DNA of 64,000 bases from Paenibacillus sp. FSL A5-0031 (GCF_001956295.1 NZ_MRTD01000005.1:248001-312000); one strand, 5' to 3'. Numbered from the stretch's first letter, positions 35,296 through 44,939 are shown. Notes: a model not told the origin generated them from the letters alone. Numbers and translations: made by a program.

Positions 35296-35332
35296 AAAGC
35301 CCGATAGCTTGGTTCTAGAGTCTACCGGGCCT
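35296..35332 (-). terminator. Terminator-like hairpin between convergent genes
   Basis: AGCCCGATAG and CTACCGGGC form a stem around a 14-nt loop. Read on the minus strand it is followed by TTTAACTTTATT, so it fits the end of the decarboxylase transcript. Confidence 0.6.
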
Positions 35333-35393
35333 CATAATGAGAATATTTATAGTGTTTATGAAGGAAGAAGAAGCAAACTGGATGCTGCTTATT

Positions 35394-37103
35394 CTAGTTT
35401 TGGCTGCGTTGTTTCTCCTGCATTTCCAAATAATTGCGCATCCGGCGCATATTTTCTGGTGCGTCCATAGGGTCAGCGGCTATCATTTCAATGATACAGA
35501 GTCTTCCTGCACATTCCCTCTCCGCTTGGATTATAGCCTGATCAAGCTCTCCATAGGTTTGTACTGTCACGGCAAACGCATCGCCTCCAAACACTTCGGG
35601 AAGCTTAGTGTATGACCAGCGCGGAATTTTGTTATATTGCTGATTCTCTGTTTTGACATTTAAATATTTCTCGATGGTGTAGCCATCGTTGTTCAAGATG
35701 AAGATAATAGGCTTGCATTCATAATAGAGCATGGTGCTGATCTCTTGGGCTGTCAATTGCAAAGAGCCGTCACCTGTAAATAACAACACCCGCCGATCAG
35801 GCGCAGCGACGTTGGCACCGTATGCGGAAGGTGTGGCATAACCGATCGCCTCCCAGCCACCTTGTGCAATATATGTTGCATTGCGCGGCAGTCTCACCTG
35901 CGCCATCCCGTTGTAAAACGTGCCGGTCTCGGCGACCACAATATCCCCCTCCTTCAGCATCTTCTGAAAACGCGGGTAATAATTGGCCGCAGTTAGTGGG
36001 TCACCGGCACTGCCAGTTATTTGGTCGTATGGGAATGTTGTTTTTCCCGCTAAACCTTGGCCTATGTATCCAATATTCTGCACCGCAAGCAGCATGTCGG
36101 CTGCGAACACATTCGGATATTCCGCTTCTGCGACCTTGACCATGTCCGGTTGAATATTGATTGTCACGAGCGGGTTTAGCTTCGCAGTGAAGTTCGCGGT
36201 ATTATTGTCCGCCCATACCATGCCTACCGCAATGACACAGTCTGCATTTTCTACTGCGGTTTGTACTTCAGAACTTCCGAATGAACCTTCGTACATCCCA
36301 ATATAATTCGGATGGGTTTCGTCAAATGCCCCTTTGCCGAACATCATTGTTGCAACAGGTACGTTCATCGCGTCGGCTAGCTGCCGAACTGCGGTTACGA
36401 GGTCGAAACGCATGGTTTTGACATCAACCAAAATGACCGGCCGATGGGCACGCCCCAGCAGTTGGCGGGCATGCTCCGTTGCTGCCTGAAGAGTTTTCAG
36501 ATTGGACATTGGACGCGGGGGGATCGGCTCACTTCGTGTAATGATCGGCATTGTCACTAAATCATCAGCCACAACGAGGTACACTGGCTTTTTCTTTTCC
36601 TTCGCAATACGAATGGCGGCTGGAATTTCAATCTCAGCGTTTTCCGGTGCCAGTACTGCAGTATAAGCCGTAATCTGCTTGTACACTTTATGGAAGACGT
36701 CAAAATCCCCATCCATTAGAGTGTGATGCATCAGCTTATGTTGCTTTTGATCCTTATCGGGAGGCGCACCTACGATATGAATTATCGGCACATGCTCGCT
36801 GTTAGCTCCCGCTATCGCATTGCAAGCACTAAGCTCTCCGACTCCGAAAGTCGTAATAAGAGCGGATATGCCTTTAACTCTTGCATAACCATCCGCCGCA
36901 TAACCTGAGTTTAATTCGTTCCGTCCACTCATAAACCGTATGCCTTTATAGCGCTCCAGCGTATCCAATAGTGTAAAGTTATAGTCTCCAGCAACGCCAA
37001 AAATTTCGGTAATGCCCTCCAGCTGTAGACAATCGAACAAGTACTGGCCTACTGTTTTTTGAGTCGTGCCAGTTTGCAGGTTAGCACTGCCAGCCGCTGT
37101 CAT
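35394..37103 (-). CDS. Thiamine-diphosphate 2-keto acid decarboxylase (indole/phenylpyruvate or pyruvate type)
   Basis: A 569-residue enzyme of the pyruvate/indolepyruvate decarboxylase group that turns a 2-keto acid into an aldehyde and CO2. Catalytic residues are all present: Asp40 in FGVAGDYNFTLLD, Glu63 in SGRNELNSGYAADGYAR (activates thiamine), and the His126-His127 pair in KLMHHTL. The diphosphate-binding motif GDGSLQLTAQEIS...NNDGYTIE is in the C-terminal third. ATG 37103 gives a family-like N-terminus with a GGGAGTGAG element upstream. A TTG at 37112 and a GTG at 37184 also keep the frame open. In related soil bacteria such enzymes make indole-3-acetaldehyde or branched aldehydes; the substrate here is unproven. 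Confidence 0.88.
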   Translation of the reverse strand: MTAAGSANLQTGTTQKTVGQYLFDCLQLEGITEIFGVAGDYNFTLLDTLERYKGIRFMSGRNELNSGYAADGYARVKGISALITTFGVGELSACNAIAGANSEHVPIIHIVGAPPDKDQKQHKLMHHTLMDGDFDVFHKVYKQITAYTAVLAPENAEIEIPAAIRIAKEKKKPVYLVVADDLVTMPIITRSEPIPPRPMSNLKTLQAATEHARQLLGRAHRPVILVDVKTMRFDLVTAVRQLADAMNVPVATMMFGKGAFDETHPNYIGMYEGSFGSSEVQTAVENADCVIAVGMVWADNNTANFTAKLNPLVTINIQPDMVKVAEAEYPNVFAADMLLAVQNIGYIGQGLAGKTTFPYDQITGSAGDPLTAANYYPRFQKMLKEGDIVVAETGTFYNGMAQVRLPRNATYIAQGGWEAIGYATPSAYGANVAAPDRRVLLFTGDGSLQLTAQEISTMLYYECKPIIFILNNDGYTIEKYLNVKTENQQYNKIPRWSYTKLPEVFGGDAFAVTVQTYGELDQAIIQAERECAGRLCIIEMIAADPMDAPENMRRMRNYLEMQEKQRSQN

Positions 37104-37330
37104 CGTTTTCAATTTCCGCTCACTCCCATTTCTTTTCAGTCTGATCCTGCATAAGATTCCCATTTCATTGGACTGGTTATTCACTAAGGGTTGTTCTAAT
37201 ACGCTGGTACATCGTTATAATTAAAATAGTTAATAGCCTTATCAAAAAAATTCATATAAAATAAAATTACTCTTTTGAAAGTGAGCTGAAGACGGATGAT
37301 CTGGTCACCACTCTTTGAAAACGATGTACC

Positions 37331-37377
37331 TGTAGTTATTCTTCCTTAACGGCAGAAAACTACAACTCCGTTAAGGA
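37331..37377 (+). other. Interleaved inverted repeats in the leader of the EamA transporter gene
   Basis: Arm A TGTAGTT (37331-37337) can pair with AACTACA (37358-37364). Arm B TCCTTAACGG (37343-37352) can pair with CCGTTAAGGA (37368-37377). The order A-B-A'-B' means that the two stems either exclude each other or form a pseudoknot, 33 nt before the start codon. No T run follows, so control of translation is more likely than termination; a DNA operator for a dimeric regulator is the other possibility. The rest of 37104-37342 holds no gene. Confidence 0.5.
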
Positions 37378-37409
37378 CAGGAACTGTCTAGGAAAACGGA
37401 GGGTACAAA

Positions 37410-38282
37410 ATGAAAAACACCTTATTAGGTTCTTTATATTTATCACTCGCTGCTAGCATTTGGGGCGGGATGTATGTGGTTGTAAAACATGTGGTAGACC
37501 TTGTTCCACCACTTGAATTAGTGTGGATTCGTTATGTAATTGCGATTTTAGCATTGCTATTTATTGGCGTTGTAACGAAACAATCATGGCGGATTGAAAA
37601 GCGTGATTTATTATTAGTTTTCTTCATTGGACTTATTGGAAATACCATTTCTATCATTACCCAAGAAGTAGGTACGATGCTTTCTACAGCACAAATGGGT
37701 GCTATTATTACTTCAACGACACCAGCATTCATGGTGCTATTTGCGCGTATCATTTTAAAAGAAAAGATTACGTTAAAAAAAGCAATTTCAATTATTTTAG
37801 CTACAATAGGGGTAAGCATTATTGTCGGAAACGCCAATATCGATTCATCCCTACAACTTGGTGGTGTATCACTGCTTATTGCCGCCCTTACTTGGGCGCT
37901 TATGTCTGTTCTTATTAAGCGGGTACCCAGGAACTATTCACAAATTGTTGTAACTTTTTATACAACCCTTGTAGCCATTGTTTTACTTACACCTTTCACC
38001 GTTACTCGATTGCCAGAGCTTGATTTTCAAGCATTGATGCATCCATCTATATGGGGCGGACTATTGTACTTGGGAATTATTTCGACAGCCTGTGCCTTTT
38101 TACTGTGGAATCGTGGGCTGCAAATGCTTAATGCTTCGAGTGGCGGATTATTTTTCTTTTTCCAACCTATAGTCGGTGCTTTTTTAGGCTGGCTATTGCT
38201 AGGTGAACAAATTGGTTTATCATTTTGGATAGGTACTATACTCATTTTTATTGGTGTGTTATTAGTCATTCGCGAACAATGA
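37410..38282 (+). CDS. EamA-family (DMT superfamily) transporter
   Basis: A 290-residue membrane protein with ten predicted helices in two EamA repeats. The first repeat starts SLAASIWGGMYVVVKH and the second ALTWALMSVLIKRVP. The sequence ends GTILIFIGVLLVIRE, typical for RhaT/YdcZ-type exporters of metabolites or drugs. A CGGAGGG ribosome binding site precedes ATG 37410. Codons are visibly more AT-rich than in the genes on either side, which may reflect recent transfer. The leader contains interleaved inverted repeats. The substrate is unknown. Confidence 0.88.
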   Translation: MKNTLLGSLYLSLAASIWGGMYVVVKHVVDLVPPLELVWIRYVIAILALLFIGVVTKQSWRIEKRDLLLVFFIGLIGNTISIITQEVGTMLSTAQMGAIITSTTPAFMVLFARIILKEKITLKKAISIILATIGVSIIVGNANIDSSLQLGGVSLLIAALTWALMSVLIKRVPRNYSQIVVTFYTTLVAIVLLTPFTVTRLPELDFQALMHPSIWGGLLYLGIISTACAFLLWNRGLQMLNASSGGLFFFFQPIVGAFLGWLLLGEQIGLSFWIGTILIFIGVLLVIREQ

Positions 38283-38286
38283 ATCG

Positions 38287-38328
38287 AAAAAAGCTGATCA
38301 GCGCTATTGCCGATCAGCTTTTTTTTAT
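38287..38328. terminator. Bidirectional terminator after the transporter gene
   Basis: AAAAAAGCTGATC (38287-38299) pairs with GATCAGCTTTTTTTT (38312-38326). It separates the transporter gene from the convergent membrane protein gene. Confidence 0.88.
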
Positions 38329-38367
38329 TGTGAGAATTTCTTTTTTGTATTCGCAGGCAACCAAACT

Positions 38368-38850
38368 TTAGTTTATTTTAGACAATTGCAATTGGTTGGC
38401 CACACGCCGAAATTTGATAAACGAAAAAACTCTCCACGGAATGATATAACCGAAAGCTACTAGCATGAATAAAGCTGTTTTACCTTGAGGATCCAAGTCG
38501 GACAATTCTTGACGCAGAGCAAACCGTATGAACACAATACCTATGAAAGCTGCGATAAATCCCCAGTTTTTCTTGGAATAAATCAAATTGTCTTCTCTCA
38601 CTTCGTAATTAGTAGTCCAAATCAATGGGATGGAAAATATAACGCCAAGCCCGAAGGCTATTCCAAAAGCCCAAGCCGGTTCATTCACGTTAGGATTAAT
38701 AATTAAAGACAGGCCAGGGATTATGAATAACAGTGGAATCAGTAATCGAATCCCGTTCCCCCGTATTGGACGGTACATGCTTCTCGTCCTTCTCCACAAA
38801 ACTAAAACGGCTATAAAAGCGATCATCATATAAAAAGTGTTTCCGTTCAT
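38368..38850 (-). CDS. CcdC-family integral membrane protein (DUF1453)
   Basis: A 160-residue protein with about four to five membrane helices. LWRRTRSMYRPIRGNGIRLLIP is the family's characteristic cytoplasmic loop. CcdC is named from the Bacillus cytochrome c maturation locus, but its function is not established and no other ccd gene is nearby. ATG 38850 is chosen because AGGTGAG lies 8 nt upstream; a GTG start at 38862 is the alternative. Confidence 0.8.
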   Translation of the reverse strand: MNGNTFYMMIAFIAVLVLWRRTRSMYRPIRGNGIRLLIPLLFIIPGLSLIINPNVNEPAWAFGIAFGLGVIFSIPLIWTTNYEVREDNLIYSKKNWGFIAAFIGIVFIRFALRQELSDLDPQGKTALFMLVAFGYIIPWRVFSFIKFRRVANQLQLSKIN

Positions 38851-39141
38851 TTTCTCGCTCACCTCATCGATTTGATACTTTTATCTTAATTGTTTTGACA
38901 TGCCTTAATTAGTGATAAAGGTAATTTTCTTAATATGACGATAGTCATTTTATGGGGCAGCCATTTGGAGTATATTTCTTATCTCAACGTGTGATGGTGT
39001 TTTATGGCTGTTTCTGGCTATTTTTCATCATCAGAAGTAAAAGCACTGCGAGAGAGCTAAACTACTGGATAAAGTGAAATTCCGATAGAAATCTCGGTTG
39101 AGAAACAGTTTTATAGAGCTCAAAGTAGTGGAATTTTGTTG

Positions 39142-39199
39142 TATTCATAGCCGTAATTAGTATGCTATAATGATTTGTCGATAATGAGAATCAATATCA
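39142..39199 (+). promoter_or_regulatory. Fur-controlled promoter of the orphan binding lipoprotein
   Basis: An extended -10 element (TGC then TATAAT, 39163-39171) has a weak TATTCA at 39142-39147. GATAATGAGAATCAATATC (39180-39198) matches 17 of 19 positions of the classical Fur box and, as TGAGAATCAATATCA, the 7-1-7 form with two mismatches. The rest of the 38851-39141 gap shows no gene. Confidence 0.75.
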
Positions 39200-39222
39200 A
39201 TATAAATTGCGGAGGGAATACG

Positions 39223-40302
39223 ATGCTTCAAAGAAAGAGAACGGATTATGTAAGTCAGGGTGGCAATTGGAATCAAGGAAGGAATCAGAAATTCGCAGGG
39301 TTAATGATTATATTACTGTTGGCAGTAATGATCAGCGCTTGCGGCAATAACACGAATGCAGGTGAGAAGGCTAACTCTGGCAAAGCCACGGAGCCTGTAC
39401 AAACGGACAGTCCTCAGTCTACCGCACAAGCGGAGGAGAAAGAGCAGCAAACGATCAAGCACGCGTACGGAGAGACGAAAGTTCCGTCAAACCCAAAACG
39501 GATCGCTGTAATCGGACTTGAAGATATTACATTGTCATTGGGAGTACCGATGGTATATGCGTATGGATTCAACGGCTATTATTTAGAAGATCAGTTAAAA
39601 GAATTGAAAATCCCAATGTCTGGCAGCTCAGATACGAATCAGAATCTGGAGCAGATTCTGGAATCAAAGCCGGATCTAATCCTGCTTCAACAGTATTTTA
39701 CCGATCAGGCGGGATACGATGAACTTAGTAAAATTGCTCCAACGCTTCCTTTTACTCCAGATGATTGGAAAACCAATATAACTGAAATCGGAAAAATATT
39801 GGGGCTGGAGGAAAAATCACAGGCGGTAATTCAGGCGTATGACGATAAAATAAATGAAGCTAAAGCAACGATATCTTCTGCAGTTGGAGCGGACAACAAG
39901 GTAGTCTTTATTCGTCCATCAGTCAAGGATCTGCAGGTGTTTTTCCCTAGCTTTAACAAACTGATCTATGAGCAATTGGGTTTAGTTCCTGACACGAGTA
40001 TTGCAGCGTTTCAGAAGGAATCATCCGATGATTGGGGAATAAATACGTCGCTGGAGAAGTTGCCTACGATTACGGCAGATTACATATTTGCCATTTATGG
40101 TGGATCGATCGACACAGCGGAGGATTTCGCGAAAGAGGAAGCTGCTTCAGCGGAAGTTGAGAAGCTTAGTGTTTGGAAGTCGATGCCTGCTGTCAAGGAA
40201 AATCATGTGTTCAAAGTATCGGCTAGACATTGGATGTCTTCGGGACCAAATGCTGAGGGCAGAGTCATTGACGATGTAGTGGCTGCGGTTACGAATAAAT
40301 AA
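39223..40302 (+). CDS. Orphan ferric siderophore-binding lipoprotein
   Basis: A 359-residue lipoprotein with an unusually long charged N-region before the hydrophobic core. The lipobox is ISAC with lipidated Cys40, followed by a Thr/Ser/Glu-rich tether and a class III siderophore-binding fold (IKHAYGETKVPSNPKRIAVI, LESKPDLILLQ, LIYEQLGLVPD). GCGGAGGG lies before ATG 39223, and an in-frame ATG at 39175 would fall inside the Fur box region. No permease gene is adjacent, so it probably delivers a different ferric siderophore to a shared FeuBC-like permease. A strong terminator follows. The ligand is unknown. Confidence 0.87.
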   Translation: MLQRKRTDYVSQGGNWNQGRNQKFAGLMIILLLAVMISACGNNTNAGEKANSGKATEPVQTDSPQSTAQAEEKEQQTIKHAYGETKVPSNPKRIAVIGLEDITLSLGVPMVYAYGFNGYYLEDQLKELKIPMSGSSDTNQNLEQILESKPDLILLQQYFTDQAGYDELSKIAPTLPFTPDDWKTNITEIGKILGLEEKSQAVIQAYDDKINEAKATISSAVGADNKVVFIRPSVKDLQVFFPSFNKLIYEQLGLVPDTSIAAFQKESSDDWGINTSLEKLPTITADYIFAIYGGSIDTAEDFAKEEAASAEVEKLSVWKSMPAVKENHVFKVSARHWMSSGPNAEGRVIDDVVAAVTNK

Positions 40303-40318
40303 TAAAATGAGTCCCTCG

Positions 40319-40356
40319 AATCAAAGGTCGCTTAATTGAAGCGGCCTTTGATTTTG
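40319..40356 (+). terminator. Terminator after the orphan lipoprotein gene
   Basis: AATCAAAGGTCGCTT (40319-40333) pairs with AAGCGGCCTTTGATT (40339-40353) with one wobble, followed by TTG and T-rich sequence. Confidence 0.82.
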
Positions 40357-40488
40357 TTCAATTACATGACGTTATTATCAGCTGAAACATCATGTATTAG
40401 AGTTACTCTACACTTTTCCTCATATCCATGAATCTTATTCCTTGTCTGGAGCTGCCTGCTATTCTAGTTTCCAGTTTGATCCCCGGTT

Positions 40489-41091
40489 CTATAACCCCAT
40501 AGCTTTATCCGTGCCGAGCATGCTAATTCTCGTCAACTGAAGAGCCATGTAATTAGCGCTGTATTTCATTCCGTTGTCATACCACTTCTCTACTACCCCA
40601 ATAATAGAAGAGCAGAGATAATCCAATAGAACGTCCATGGGAATAAGCATCTTTTGTTCGAGTTTGAAATGGGAGATGATAATGAACTGGCTTTCTCTAA
40701 TAACCTCCAGCATACGGCTTCGAACTGCATTATCCTCGATTCGCTTGAACATGATCGTATAAAATCCTGCATGGGTTTGAAGATGATCGAACAACGTGAC
40801 GAAATAAGGATGAGGACTGTCTATCGTATTAGAAAGTACGGAATGGCTTACTCTAGAGGCTTCAAGCTCTTCGGATAACAAGGTTAGCTTCTCTTCAATA
40901 ACGGCATGAAGGAGATCGAATTTATCTTTGTAATGGGCATAAAAGGTTGATCGATTAATTTCGGCATGTTCCGTTAAATCGGCTACAGAAATATCAGGAA
41001 ATCCTTTTACTCTTAGAAGGGAAACGAAAGCTTCCGTTATGACCTTCCGTGATCGGATAATTCTCCGGTCTTCTTTCGATGGCTGCAGCAT
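40489..41091 (-). CDS. TetR/AcrR-family transcriptional regulator
   Basis: A 200-residue repressor-type protein. The N-terminal TetR helix-turn-helix (about 12-60; ADLTEHAEINRSTFYAHYKDK) is followed by an all-helical ligand and dimer domain resembling the TetR_C domain found in DhaS-like proteins. AAGGAGGAT precedes ATG 41091. It is divergent from the monooxygenase/ssu operon and is the natural candidate to control it through the palindromes in the 304-nt intergenic region. The ligand is unknown. Confidence 0.86.
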   Translation of the reverse strand: MLQPSKEDRRIIRSRKVITEAFVSLLRVKGFPDISVADLTEHAEINRSTFYAHYKDKFDLLHAVIEEKLTLLSEELEASRVSHSVLSNTIDSPHPYFVTLFDHLQTHAGFYTIMFKRIEDNAVRSRMLEVIRESQFIIISHFKLEQKMLIPMDVLLDYLCSSIIGVVEKWYDNGMKYSANYMALQLTRISMLGTDKAMGL

Positions 41092-41132
41092 GTTTTTATC
41101 CTCCTTCAGATAACAAACAAAATGGTCATATA

Positions 41133-41148
41133 TGTTGTTTAACCAACA
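41133..41148. promoter_or_regulatory. Candidate TetR operator in the divergent region
   Basis: TGTTGTTTAACCAACA is a 16-bp palindrome with only one mismatched pair, 42 nt upstream of the TetR gene start. A second, looser repeat (TGTTTG at 41234-41239 and CAAACA at 41252-41257) and further TTGTTT motifs lie closer to the monooxygenase gene. No gene or riboswitch is visible in 41092-41395. Confidence 0.5.
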
Positions 41149-41395
41149 AATAGAAATCCATGTTTAAGCGAGCAATTTCCATGGTTTTAAATCTTGCCAG
41201 TAATAAAAAGGTCGAATAGATATATTCTATTGTTGTTTGTTTTTGAGTAATCAAACATAGATCGTTGTTTTGTTGTTTAAAGGACATAAGAACTAAAACT
41301 GATGGTTGAAAACATTGAAGAAATTGGATAATATCACAACAGGAATAAAAACATAGTATTCTTATCGGAAAAAGAAGTCAAGGAGAATCCGTTCA

Positions 41396-42841
41396 ATGAC
41401 AACGAGAGGTGAAAAGTTTCTAAAAAGCCTTAAGGATGGTCGAAAGGTTTGGCTTGAAGGCCAAGCGGTGGATGATTTGCCCACACATCCCGCGTTTCAA
41501 GGCACGCTCAAAACCATCACAGGACTATTTGATTTGCTGGATGATCCGCATCGCAGAGATGAAGTTGGATATTTGCAGCCATCATTAGGCCGATATGTTC
41601 ACAGTTCGTTTCTAGTGCCTTATTCGAAGGAAGATATTTTAACAAGAAGTAAAGCTTTTACCTGTTGGGCGAAAGAAACAAATGGCATTATGAGTCGTTT
41701 ATCCGACTACGGAAGGTCCATGATTACGGGATGGTACGCGGATAGAGAGGAAATCAGCAAGAGGGATTCGGGATTCCAAGCGAAGATCGAGAAGTATTAC
41801 GAATCGGCCAGAGATAACGACTTGTTTCTTACGACGGCTATACTGGACCCGCAGATCGATCGTTCCCGTGAACTGAGCGATGAGCGTATTTCAGAAAGAT
41901 TCCTTCATGTCGTGAAGGAAACGAGCGAAGGCATTATTGTGCGCGGAGCGAAAATGATTGCGACAGGAGCGCCTTATACTCACGATTTCATTATTTTCTC
42001 CTTTTTGCAGCTGAAAAAGGAGAACAAGGAGCATTCGCATGTACTCATTGTTCCGGCAAATTCAAAAGGGCTGCATATTGTTTGCCGGGAATCGTTCGCA
42101 GATTCGAGAGAAAAGGAACATATTTTGAGCTCTCGATATGAGGAAATGGACGCCGTGCTGTTTTTCGACGATGTTCTGATTCCGTGGGAACGCGTATTGC
42201 TTTATGGTGACTCAGAATCTGTATTGAGTCTGCGGAACAACAAAACGGCGAATTCGCTCGCTTTCCATCAAACGGTTGTGAGGTCCGTCGCAAAGCTTGA
42301 ATTCGTAACAGGGCTTGCTTTCGCAATATCGGAATCCATTGGGGTAACTGGCTTTCTACACATTCAGGAGAAGCTTGGCGAGCTGCTGACGCAAGTCGAT
42401 ACGATGCGCGCGCTGGTGATCGCTTCTGAGACGAAGGCTGCGCAAAATGCTTCGGGAGTTTGGTTGCCTGAGATTTCCTTCATCGATACGGCAAGGAATA
42501 TTGGAACGAAAATTTATCCGAGAGCGATTGAGATTCTGCAGCAAGTCGGAGGAGGAGGGTTCGTTCAAACCCCGTCCAGTATGGAAGACTTCTATGGTCC
42601 GATCTCCAAATTCATGCATCTGTATTTCGAAGGCGCCTCTGTCAGCTCGGAAAAAAAGGTAAAGTTGTTCAAGCTGGCATGGGATTTAATCGGCAGTCCG
42701 CTCGGCTCGCGCCATGAATTGTATGAACGTTTCTACGCGGGTGATCCCGTTCGCTCGTACGCGAATCAGTATTTGAACACAAATAAAAGCAGTTATATCG
42801 ATCCGATATGGAAGCTATTACAGGAAACGAGCAAGGGATAG
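41396..42841 (+). CDS. HpaB-like FADH2-dependent monooxygenase (4-hydroxyphenylacetate 3-hydroxylase family)
   Basis: A 481-residue flavin monooxygenase with the acyl-CoA-dehydrogenase-type fold. The all-helical N-terminal part is about 1-150, the beta domain about 155-280 ([20 protein letters not shown]), and the C-terminal helical bundle contains [21 protein letters not shown]. Family members use reduced flavin from a partner reductase to hydroxylate phenols. It is the first gene of an operon that continues with an alkanesulfonate monooxygenase and sulfonate ABC importer, suggesting that the substrate is an organosulfur compound, perhaps aromatic; this is inference. No flavin reductase gene is present in the operon. 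It resembles B. subtilis YoaI in type. Confidence 0.85.
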   Translation: MTTRGEKFLKSLKDGRKVWLEGQAVDDLPTHPAFQGTLKTITGLFDLLDDPHRRDEVGYLQPSLGRYVHSSFLVPYSKEDILTRSKAFTCWAKETNGIMSRLSDYGRSMITGWYADREEISKRDSGFQAKIEKYYESARDNDLFLTTAILDPQIDRSRELSDERISERFLHVVKETSEGIIVRGAKMIATGAPYTHDFIIFSFLQLKKENKEHSHVLIVPANSKGLHIVCRESFADSREKEHILSSRYEEMDAVLFFDDVLIPWERVLLYGDSESVLSLRNNKTANSLAFHQTVVRSVAKLEFVTGLAFAISESIGVTGFLHIQEKLGELLTQVDTMRALVIASETKAAQNASGVWLPEISFIDTARNIGTKIYPRAIEILQQVGGGGFVQTPSSMEDFYGPISKFMHLYFEGASVSSEKKVKLFKLAWDLIGSPLGSRHELYERFYAGDPVRSYANQYLNTNKSSYIDPIWKLLQETSKG

Positions 42842-42881
42842 ATGATCAACCTATATCAAAATACAAGCCGATTAGACCACT

Positions 42882-42925
42882 AAAGGCACCTTTCTCCAGC
42901 TACATGGGACAGGTGTCTTTTCTAT
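42882..42925 (+). terminator. Possible attenuator hairpin before ssuD
   Basis: AAAGGCACCT (42882-42891) pairs with AGGTGTCTTT (42911-42920) with one G-U, followed by TCTATTTG. It may lower read-through from the HpaB-like gene into ssuD. Confidence 0.45.
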
Positions 42926-42945
42926 TTGAGAGGAGATTGAATATT

Positions 42946-44094
42946 TTGGAAGTTTTCTGGTTTATTCCCACACACGGCGACGGACATTTTCTAGGCACTA
43001 GCGAAGGTGCTAGAGCGGTTAACTATGCATACACCAAACAAATCGCTCAAGCAGCTGACGAGCTGGGGTTTGGCGGCGTACTTCTTCCAACGGGCCGCTC
43101 ATGCGAAGATGCATGGGTTGTCGCTTCAACGTTAGTTCCTGCTACGGAGAAGCTGAAGTTTTTAGTTGCAGTAAGACCGGGCTTGATGTCTCCTACTTTG
43201 GCGGCAAGAATGGCGGCAACGCTGGATCGCTTCTCCAATGGACGGCTGCTTATCAACGTTGTGACCGGCGGCGATAAGGCAGAGCTTGAAGGAGATGGCG
43301 TTTTCCTAGATCATTCGGATCGCTACGGCTTAACCGGTGAGTTCCTCGAAATATGGAAACGAGTGCTGCAAGGAGAAGAAGTGGATTTAGAGGGAGACCA
43401 TCTGAGCGTGAAGGGCGGGAAAGTGCTTTATCCTCCGCTTCAAGCCCCTTATCCGCCACTTTATTTTGGGGGATCTTCGGATGCGGCAATGGAGATAGCG
43501 GCTGACCACATCGATGTTTATCTGACATGGGGTGAGCCTCTGGAGCAGGTTGCTGAGAAAATCACCAAAATGAAACGACTAGCGGAGGCTGCCGGAAGAA
43601 CGATTAAGTTTGGAATAAGACTGCATGTTATTGTACGTAGAACAGAAGCAGAAGCATGGCAAGCGGCGGATGAACTTATTTCACATGTCGATGATGAAAC
43701 CATTGCGAGGGCTCAGAGCTCTTTTGCCAAGATGGATTCGGAGGGACAACGCCGGATGGCTGAGCTGCATGGAGGGGACCGAAGCAAGCTTGTGGTAAGT
43801 CCTAACCTATGGGCTGGGGTCGGCTTGGTTCGCGGTGGAGCAGGCACTGCGCTTGTAGGAGATCCCGATCAGGTAGCCGCTCGCATGCTGGAGTATCAAG
43901 AGCTCGGAATTGAAACCTTCATTCTATCTGGCTACCCCCACTTGGAGGAGGCTTACCGGGTCGCGGAATTGTTGTTTCCGAAGCTTCCATTGCAAAAGAA
44001 GGAGCAGATGGATCAACCGCTCTTCATAAGTCCATTCGGCGAAATGATTGCCAATCAGATTATTCCGAAGAGTACAACGACCTCCTCGCGCTAA
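42946..44094 (+). CDS. ssuD: FMNH2-dependent alkanesulfonate monooxygenase
   Basis: A 382-residue bacterial luciferase-like TIM-barrel enzyme that cleaves alkanesulfonates to aldehyde and sulfite. Identity with E. coli SsuD is plain along the whole length: the N-terminus [23 protein letters not shown] with conserved Cys53, GIRLHVIVR with the active-site Arg and His, and [23 protein letters not shown] 42946 is taken as the start because GAGAGGAG (42928-42935) is about 10 nt upstream and the resulting length and N-terminus equal the family's. An open frame back to ATG 42808 overlaps the preceding gene and has no family counterpart. It needs a flavin reductase (SsuE) that is not encoded here. 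Confidence 0.95.
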   Translation: MEVFWFIPTHGDGHFLGTSEGARAVNYAYTKQIAQAADELGFGGVLLPTGRSCEDAWVVASTLVPATEKLKFLVAVRPGLMSPTLAARMAATLDRFSNGRLLINVVTGGDKAELEGDGVFLDHSDRYGLTGEFLEIWKRVLQGEEVDLEGDHLSVKGGKVLYPPLQAPYPPLYFGGSSDAAMEIAADHIDVYLTWGEPLEQVAEKITKMKRLAEAAGRTIKFGIRLHVIVRRTEAEAWQAADELISHVDDETIARAQSSFAKMDSEGQRRMAELHGGDRSKLVVSPNLWAGVGLVRGGAGTALVGDPDQVAARMLEYQELGIETFILSGYPHLEEAYRVAELLFPKLPLQKKEQMDQPLFISPFGEMIANQIIPKSTTTSSR

Positions 44095-44147
44095 GCATGA
44101 CCGCTCTTTCGAATCTGGAGAAAAGAAAATATCAAGGAGGGTAAAGC

Positions 44148-44927
44148 GTGGAACAAACTACTTTAGGCAGCCATCTGCAAATCAAGAAAACGGCTAAGCG
44201 GTACGGAAATAAGCAGGTTCTACAAGAGGTGGAGCTTGAAGGGAAACCTGGGGAATTCATTGCCATCGTAGGAAGGAGCGGCTGCGGGAAAAGCACTTTG
44301 CTTCGACTGGTGGCGGGTCTTGAGAAGGCATCAGAAGGCGGCGTATATATCGACAGCGAGGAAATCCGGTTTATACACCCGGATACTCGGGTTCTGTTCC
44401 AGGATGCTAGACTGCTCCCATGGAAAAGTGTACTGGAAAACGTCAGAGTCGGCGTCAAGGACGGAGTCATTCAGAAAGCGGAGAAAGCCCTCGAACAAGT
44501 GGGGCTAAGTAGTCGCGCATCCGAGTGGCCGGGCGTGTTGTCCGGTGGGCAGCGCCAAAGGGTGGCGCTGGCCCGCGCCTTAGCAGGGAATCCCAAGTTG
44601 CTGCTGCTTGACGAGCCGCTGGGCGCACTGGATGCCTTAACTAGAATCGAAATGCAGCAATTAATAGAGCGATTATGGACGGAGCAGAAATTTACGGCAC
44701 TGCTGGTCACTCATGACGTTGCGGAAGCGGTGCAATTGGCGGATAGGGTTATTCTCATTGAGCACGGAAAGATCGCATTCGACGTTAGGATTACGTTGTC
44801 GCGACCGAGAGAGCATGACAGCGGCTTCGCCTATTACGAGAAATTGATTCTTGACCGCATTCTGACTAAAGAGAAACCCGAATCGCCAAGTGGAAATACA
44901 GGTAAAAACGATAACTATACCATTTAA
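44148..44927 (+). CDS. ssuB: Aliphatic sulfonate ABC transporter ATP-binding protein
   Basis: A 259-residue ATPase subunit. Walker A is VGRSGCGKST (41-50), then the Q-loop in LFQDARLLPW, the signature LSGGQRQRVALARAL, Walker B LLLLDEPLGALD and the switch His in LLVTHDVAEAV. The start is GTG 44148, preceded by AAGGAGGG. The DARLLPW Q-loop context and gene order are those of SsuB/TauB. It powers the SsuC permease encoded two genes downstream. Confidence 0.92.
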   Translation: MEQTTLGSHLQIKKTAKRYGNKQVLQEVELEGKPGEFIAIVGRSGCGKSTLLRLVAGLEKASEGGVYIDSEEIRFIHPDTRVLFQDARLLPWKSVLENVRVGVKDGVIQKAEKALEQVGLSSRASEWPGVLSGGQRQRVALARALAGNPKLLLLDEPLGALDALTRIEMQQLIERLWTEQKFTALLVTHDVAEAVQLADRVILIEHGKIAFDVRITLSRPREHDSGFAYYEKLILDRILTKEKPESPSGNTGKNDNYTI

Positions 44928-44939
44928 GGGGATATGAAC

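Noticed and set aside
36723-36908. Short plus-strand frame inside the decarboxylase gene
   Set aside because: It is antisense to conserved thiamine-enzyme motifs and has no supporting signals.
38990-39150. Possible small inverted-repeat element or RNA upstream of the orphan lipoprotein
   Set aside because: ACTACT/AGTAGT stretches are too short and imperfect to call a repeat; no terminator or promoter pair defines a transcript.
41260-41395. SAM (S-box) riboswitch expected before a sulfur operon
   Set aside because: None of the conserved S-box core or terminator stems can be found in this leader.
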